NCBI GenBank assembly: GCA_013373325.1
Contig: JABXIA010000120.1
Coordinates: forward strand, 1 to 64,000
Reading direction: 5' to 3'
DNA length: 64,000 nucleotides
Source: Paracoccaceae bacterium
GTDB taxonomy: Bacteria; Pseudomonadota; Alphaproteobacteria; Rhodobacterales; Rhodobacteraceae
The position numbers and the translations under genes were made by a program. Shown here one piece after another: positions 60,262 through 64,000 of this stretch (its first letter is position 1; every line of letters begins with the position of its first letter). The notes beneath the pieces are model-generated. The model saw only the letters and a list, made by a program, of their open reading frames with translations, did not search any database and was not told where the DNA came from.

Positions 60262-61412
60262 TCAATCTCCCTGATCGTAAAATCCATGAACGCGCCTTCG
60301 GTCATGCGAGCGCTGGCCTGGGCCAGCTCCTCGGCAGAAAGGACGCGGGTGCGTGCCGCCTGAAGCCGGATGCGTGCAGCGACGAGGCGCACGAGTTCGG
60401 CGCGGGCATAGGTGTTGAGCGCCATGCTCTCCTGCACATCTTCTGTCTCGGAAATCCGCTCGACGATATCGCGGATGCGCAGGGCGGCTTGGCGGATCGC
60501 GGCGGGTGAGTTGCTGCCATAAAAGGCCGCCCCATGACCCGTGAGCGAGAGGTTGGCATTGGCGAGAAGCGCGGGGTCGATCGTGCCAAGCGCTTCGATC
60601 CCGCCGATACGGGTCAGATAGAGATTGTAGCGTTCGGGGATCACCTGGACGTAGTGCTGGGTCTCGCGAAAGGGCGGAACGCCGCCATACTCGAAGACCC
60701 GGCCGGGTCCGGCGTTATAGGCCGCGAGGCCGTTGATGATGTTGCCATCGAATGTGTTGAGCTGGGTCGCGAGATAGCGCGCGCCGCCATGCACCTGCAG
60801 GTAAGGGCTGTCATAGTATTCCGGGTTAATGCCCAGATCGCTGGCGGTGCCCGGCATGATCTGGGTGAGACCATAGGCGCCGACGGGAGACCGTGCCCCA
60901 ATCGTAAACCGGCTTTCCTGCCAGATGAGGGCCTGTAGAAGCGCGCGCCATTGGACGGGGGAAAGACCCGCGCGGCCAACACCCGCAAAGCCACTGGTCT
61001 CCTGAGCCACGCGGATGATGAGCTGCTCGATGGTCTCAGACGCATCCCCAAACATCTGTTCACCGCCGGGATTGGGATCGATCTCGCCCGTGCCATAGAC
61101 CGCCTCGACTGACCGGGCCGGATCCCCGCTGCCGCTTTCCAGCCCCGAGACCATAGCTGGCAAGCCCTGACCGCCGAAGCTGGTCTGGGCATCAAGGATG
61201 CGTTGCAGGGTTTCCAGCTGCTCCCGTTCGATCTCGGCAATGAGTTCGCGCACGGCAAGCTTGTCCGACTGAACGGCCAAGTCAGCCTCGCGATCGCCGG
61301 TCTCGACGATGTCACGCGCGGTCAGCCCACTGTCATTGGTCGGCACGCCTTGCGCGACGCCGAGACCGGGCAGCAGGCAAAGTGCCAGGATATGAGGCAG
61401 GCTAGACTTCAA
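60258..61412 (-). CDS. virB1: VirB1-like lytic transglycosylase
   Basis: VirB1 opens the peptidoglycan for channel assembly. After a signal peptide (HILALCLLPGLGVAQG) and a helical region comes an SLT domain: ALIWQESRFTIGARSPVGAY with the catalytic glutamate, GLTQIMPGTASDLGIN and NGLAAYNAGPGRVFEYGG. The C-terminal 100 residues are an extra helical part resembling the end of VirB5. I chose the TTG at 61412, preceded by GGAGG, which gives a normal signal peptide; a TTG at 61433 is the alternative. The length is 384 residues. Confidence 0.9.
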   Translation of the reverse strand: MKSSLPHILALCLLPGLGVAQGVPTNDSGLTARDIVETGDREADLAVQSDKLAVRELIAEIEREQLETLQRILDAQTSFGGQGLPAMVSGLESGSGDPARSVEAVYGTGEIDPNPGGEQMFGDASETIEQLIIRVAQETSGFAGVGRAGLSPVQWRALLQALIWQESRFTIGARSPVGAYGLTQIMPGTASDLGINPEYYDSPYLQVHGGARYLATQLNTFDGNIINGLAAYNAGPGRVFEYGGVPPFRETQHYVQVIPERYNLYLTRIGGIEALGTIDPALLANANLSLTGHGAAFYGSNSPAAIRQAALRIRDIVERISETEDVQESMALNTYARAELVRLVAARIRLQAARTRVLSAEELAQASARMTEGAFMDFTIREIE

Positions 61413-61569
61413 TGTCGCCCTCCGGGGTGCCAAGGGGCGTGAAGTGGCAATCAGGCGCGACGGGTGCCGTTGACGCGAGGAATGTGAAGCAGTTCGCCTG
61501 CGGCTCCCGGTACTGGGTGCAGGAGGCCAAAGCGCCGAGCGCGGTGATAAGAAACAGGGTACGGATCAT
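61402..61569 (-). CDS. virB7: VirB7-like lipoprotein
   Basis: This 55-residue protein is a lipoprotein precursor: MIRTLFLITALGALASCTQY has the lipobox LASC, and the mature part has two more cysteines (ANCFTFL, PDCHFTP). VirB7 proteins are short lipoproteins that pair with VirB9. The start overlaps the virB4 stop (ATGA) and the end overlaps virB1, so it is tightly coupled. Its position before virB1, not before virB8, is a departure from the classic order. Confidence 0.8.
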   Translation of the reverse strand: MIRTLFLITALGALASCTQYREPQANCFTFLASTAPVAPDCHFTPLGTPEGDIEV

Positions 61570-63956
61570 GAAAGCCTCCAGAAGTCCGGGCGGTCGCGGT
61601 AATCGGCGCCGACAAGCGCTTCGCCCTTTTCCATGCCGCCAAGGATGGTGAGATTGGGTCCAAGCGCGCTCAGATCGGCATCGACGACGATCGAGCCCTG
61701 ATCGTCGCGGATCAGCGCCAAACGGCTGTTGCTGCCCGTGTTGAGAAGGACGTCGAGCTCCTTCTCCGTGAGGTTCAGCATGGCGTAGTCCGCAGGCTGC
61801 GCGCGGATATTGGGCAGCAGGATCTGCGTCGGCACCGCCTCGACGATGGTCTTGCCGGTCCGGGTGCGCTCGAGCTGGCTTGCGTATTGCGTCATCATCA
61901 CCGCGACGGTGTTCTGCTTGCGCGCGGTCACCAGCCAGTTCGACAGCCGCTCGGCGAAATACGCGTTGTCGAGCGCCTTCCAGGCCTCGTCGATCACGAT
62001 GATGGTGGGGCGGCGGTCCTCGATTTCGCGTTCGACCCGGCGGAAAAGATAGGAGAGAACCGCCATCCGTTCCTTGTCGGCCTCGCTGTCGAGAATGCCG
62101 GTCAGATCGAAGCCCACGACATCGCCCCTGAGCGAGAAGGTGTCCTCGAGGCTCTGCCCGAAGATCCAGCCATAGCGACCGTCTTCGGTCCACTCGAGCA
62201 GGCGCTGGTGCAGATCGCCGCCATCATCGGTGGACACAAAAAGCGACGCGAAATCCCGCCAGTTCCGCAGGGCCGGATTGGAGGCCTGGGCATTCTGGCG
62301 CACGACCTCCTGGATGCGGTTGGTCTGTGCGGGCGTCAGGGGCTTGTCAGCGCGGTAGAGCAGGGCGGCAAGCCAATCCGACAGCCAGGCGGTGCCGCGC
62401 GCATCGGTCTCGGTCCAGAGCGGGTTGAGGCCCGTGGGCTGACCGGCGTTCAGGGACGCGTAGCGCCCGCCATTCGCGCGGACCGCCATCTCCATACCGA
62501 GGCGGTAGTCGAAAACGAAGATCCGGGCGCCCGCGCGACGGGCCTGGGTCATCAGGAAGGCCGAAAGCACAGACTTACCTGACCCGGGCCGGCCCATGAT
62601 CAGTGTATGCCCGCTGGTCGGTTCTTTGTCGGGCGATCCCTGCTCGTGATAGGAAAACCGGTAGGCGCTCTGCTCGGGCGTGGGCAAATAGGTGATGACC
62701 CGGCCCCATGGGGTAAGTGCTGCGGGTTTGCCGAGCTGCGTTCGGTGGAAGGCCGCGAAATCCGCGAAGTTGCGATTGGTGACGGCGCTGGCACGCACGC
62801 GCTTGGGCTGGTTGCCGGGATGCTGGCTGAGGTAATGGGCCTTTGCGGCGACCCGCTCACCGATCATCTTCACGCCTTCGGTCGCGGCGGCGTTCACGAT
62901 TTCGGCGCTGAGCGTCTGCAGCTCATCCAGCGTTTCGCAGAAGAGCGTCACGACCATATGGTGTTCGCCGAAGCTTTGGCGCTTGGCCTCGAGATCATCG
63001 GCGGCGATATCGAGGGCTTCCAGGAGCGAGAGGGCCGCGTCCTGGCTGGCCTGCATCTGGCGCTTTTGCCGCTTGATGCGGCCCGCCATGAGGTTCGAAT
63101 TGATCGGCGTGAAGGAGTGCGTCACGATCATGTCGACCGGCAGGTTCAGCATGTCGAACATGGTGCAGGAGGTGCCTTCCGAGTATTCCCCGATGGTGAA
63201 ACTCTTGCCGTAGCGATGGCCCACGACGCCTTCGGAAAGCTCGAAATGGTCGCCCTGAAACGTCACGCGGGTATTGGCGACGTTGAAGGACAGAAAGCCG
63301 TAGGTGTTTGCCGGGTAGAGCGGCAGCTCGGTGCCCGTGTTCAGCGCGCCCAGAAACCCTACCAGTTCGCCTGATGTGGCTGACAGCAGGCGCGGCTTGA
63401 GCTCGGTGAGGCCCGAGAGGAATACATTCACGGCCTCGCCGAGGCGCTGCAGGCGCTTGCGAGTCTCCTCCCTCAGCCGGTCCGGTGCGCTGCGGCTGAG
63501 GAACGGCAGGAGGCTTTTCGGGGGCGGGCGGTGAATGACGGTGAGCGTCAGGGTCTTGTCTCGGAGCCCGCTGGTCTCGAGCTTGGTGCGCCAGCGCCGG
63601 TCCACCTCGCCCGCGAAGCTGTCCTCACGGATGGGGTCGAGATCAGGTTTGATGGCCTTGGAGGCCTTGTGGACGTAATAGCTGAATTCCGGCCCGAGCT
63701 GCGCGACGATGCGGGCAAAAAGCGCCGTCACCTTGTCGAGATAGGCATCGTCCGTCGTGTAGCTGTTGATCCCCTCGAGCCGGATGCAGCGGAAGAGTTC
63801 GTTCACCCGCGTCCGCACGGTCTGGTCATCGACGAGGCTCACATAGGGCAGCATATGCGCAAGGCGGGTCTCGCGCGCATACCAGTCCGGCGTCATTGTG
63901 CGGGGGTCGAGCGCAGCATCACGGGCGTCATCACGGGGCATAGCTGTCCCCGCCAT
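61566..63956 (-). CDS. virB4: VirB4 secretion ATPase
   Basis: The 796-residue ATPase drives pilus biogenesis and transfer. The N-terminal half is the CagE/TrbE/VirB domain (EFSYYVHKASKAI ... SFTPINSNLMAGRIKRQKRQ). The motor domain shows Walker A LIMGRPGSGKSVLSAFL (455-462), Walker B PTIIVIDEAWKALDNAYF and AVMMTQYASQLERTRTGKT. The ATG at 63956 is the first in the window, but the frame stays open to the right edge and a second ATG at 63941 has GGGGA before it, so the exact start is open. virB2 and virB3 would be expected just beyond the window. Confidence 0.93.
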   Translation of the reverse strand: MAGTAMPRDDARDAALDPRTMTPDWYARETRLAHMLPYVSLVDDQTVRTRVNELFRCIRLEGINSYTTDDAYLDKVTALFARIVAQLGPEFSYYVHKASKAIKPDLDPIREDSFAGEVDRRWRTKLETSGLRDKTLTLTVIHRPPPKSLLPFLSRSAPDRLREETRKRLQRLGEAVNVFLSGLTELKPRLLSATSGELVGFLGALNTGTELPLYPANTYGFLSFNVANTRVTFQGDHFELSEGVVGHRYGKSFTIGEYSEGTSCTMFDMLNLPVDMIVTHSFTPINSNLMAGRIKRQKRQMQASQDAALSLLEALDIAADDLEAKRQSFGEHHMVVTLFCETLDELQTLSAEIVNAAATEGVKMIGERVAAKAHYLSQHPGNQPKRVRASAVTNRNFADFAAFHRTQLGKPAALTPWGRVITYLPTPEQSAYRFSYHEQGSPDKEPTSGHTLIMGRPGSGKSVLSAFLMTQARRAGARIFVFDYRLGMEMAVRANGGRYASLNAGQPTGLNPLWTETDARGTAWLSDWLAALLYRADKPLTPAQTNRIQEVVRQNAQASNPALRNWRDFASLFVSTDDGGDLHQRLLEWTEDGRYGWIFGQSLEDTFSLRGDVVGFDLTGILDSEADKERMAVLSYLFRRVEREIEDRRPTIIVIDEAWKALDNAYFAERLSNWLVTARKQNTVAVMMTQYASQLERTRTGKTIVEAVPTQILLPNIRAQPADYAMLNLTEKELDVLLNTGSNSRLALIRDDQGSIVVDADLSALGPNLTILGGMEKGEALVGADYRDRPDFWRLS

Positions 63957-64000
63957 GGATGCTGCGGTTTCGCGTGGGTGGCGTCTCCTGCAGCGCTGTC

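Overview
The window looks like part of a large, high-GC conjugative plasmid from an alphaproteobacterium, most likely a Rhodobacterales (Roseobacter/Paracoccus-type) host. The grounds are a repABC replication module with its palindromic partition sites, an alphaproteobacterial mer gene order, a block of small plasmid genes typical of that group, and a VirB/VirD4 type IV secretion system. No rRNA, tRNA or CRISPR array was seen.

Layout. (1) 1-8381: an operon of overlapping genes. Its first product, cut by the window edge, joins a Glu-Gly-His repeat, four heavy-metal-binding (HMBD) modules and a domain resembling complex I NuoD / hydrogenase large subunit. It is followed by membrane-arm homologues NuoH, J, K, L, M and N. 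No electron-input subunits are visible. (2) 8543-10270: an ISL3-family insertion sequence. (3) 10619-15278: serine resolvase, repABC, a candidate antisense-RNA hairpin, a candidate origin inside repC and two 16-bp parS-like palindromes, followed by about 1.1 kb of apparently decayed DNA. (4) 16433-29065: a plasmid accessory block with ArdC, a large ParB-like protein, a RelB/ParE-type toxin-antitoxin pair, a 1420-residue methyltransferase-helicase fusion and several DUF proteins. (5) 29409-35114: a mercury-resistance cassette bounded by 38-bp Tn3-type inverted repeats and a perfect 5-bp target duplication (AGGCA). It carries no transposase and splits a 178-codon gene in frame. (6) 35544-39638: rhomboid protease and two likely defence genes of lower GC, a GHKL ATPase fused to a PD-(D/E)XK-like nuclease and an Abi/HEPN protein. 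(7) 40499-47579: a DUF2493 protein, a hairpin-rich candidate oriT, an accessory mobilisation protein, relaxase and VirD4 coupling protein. (8) 47691-53824: a second defence island with Gabija (gajA-gajB) and an XRE-ImmA/IrrE plus beta-protein pair, inserted between virD4 and the virB operon. (9) 53924-63956: the virB operon on the minus strand (virB4, a virB7-like lipoprotein gene, virB1, virB5, virB8, virB9, virB10, virB11, two small genes, virB6). virB2 and virB3 are not in the window.

The plasmid therefore combines replication and partition, self-transfer, anti-restriction, at least two and probably four anti-phage loci, mercury detoxification, and an unusual metal-binding complex-I-like membrane system. 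The last is the strongest candidate for an undescribed system. The in-frame restoration of the gene split by the mer cassette is the strongest structural observation.
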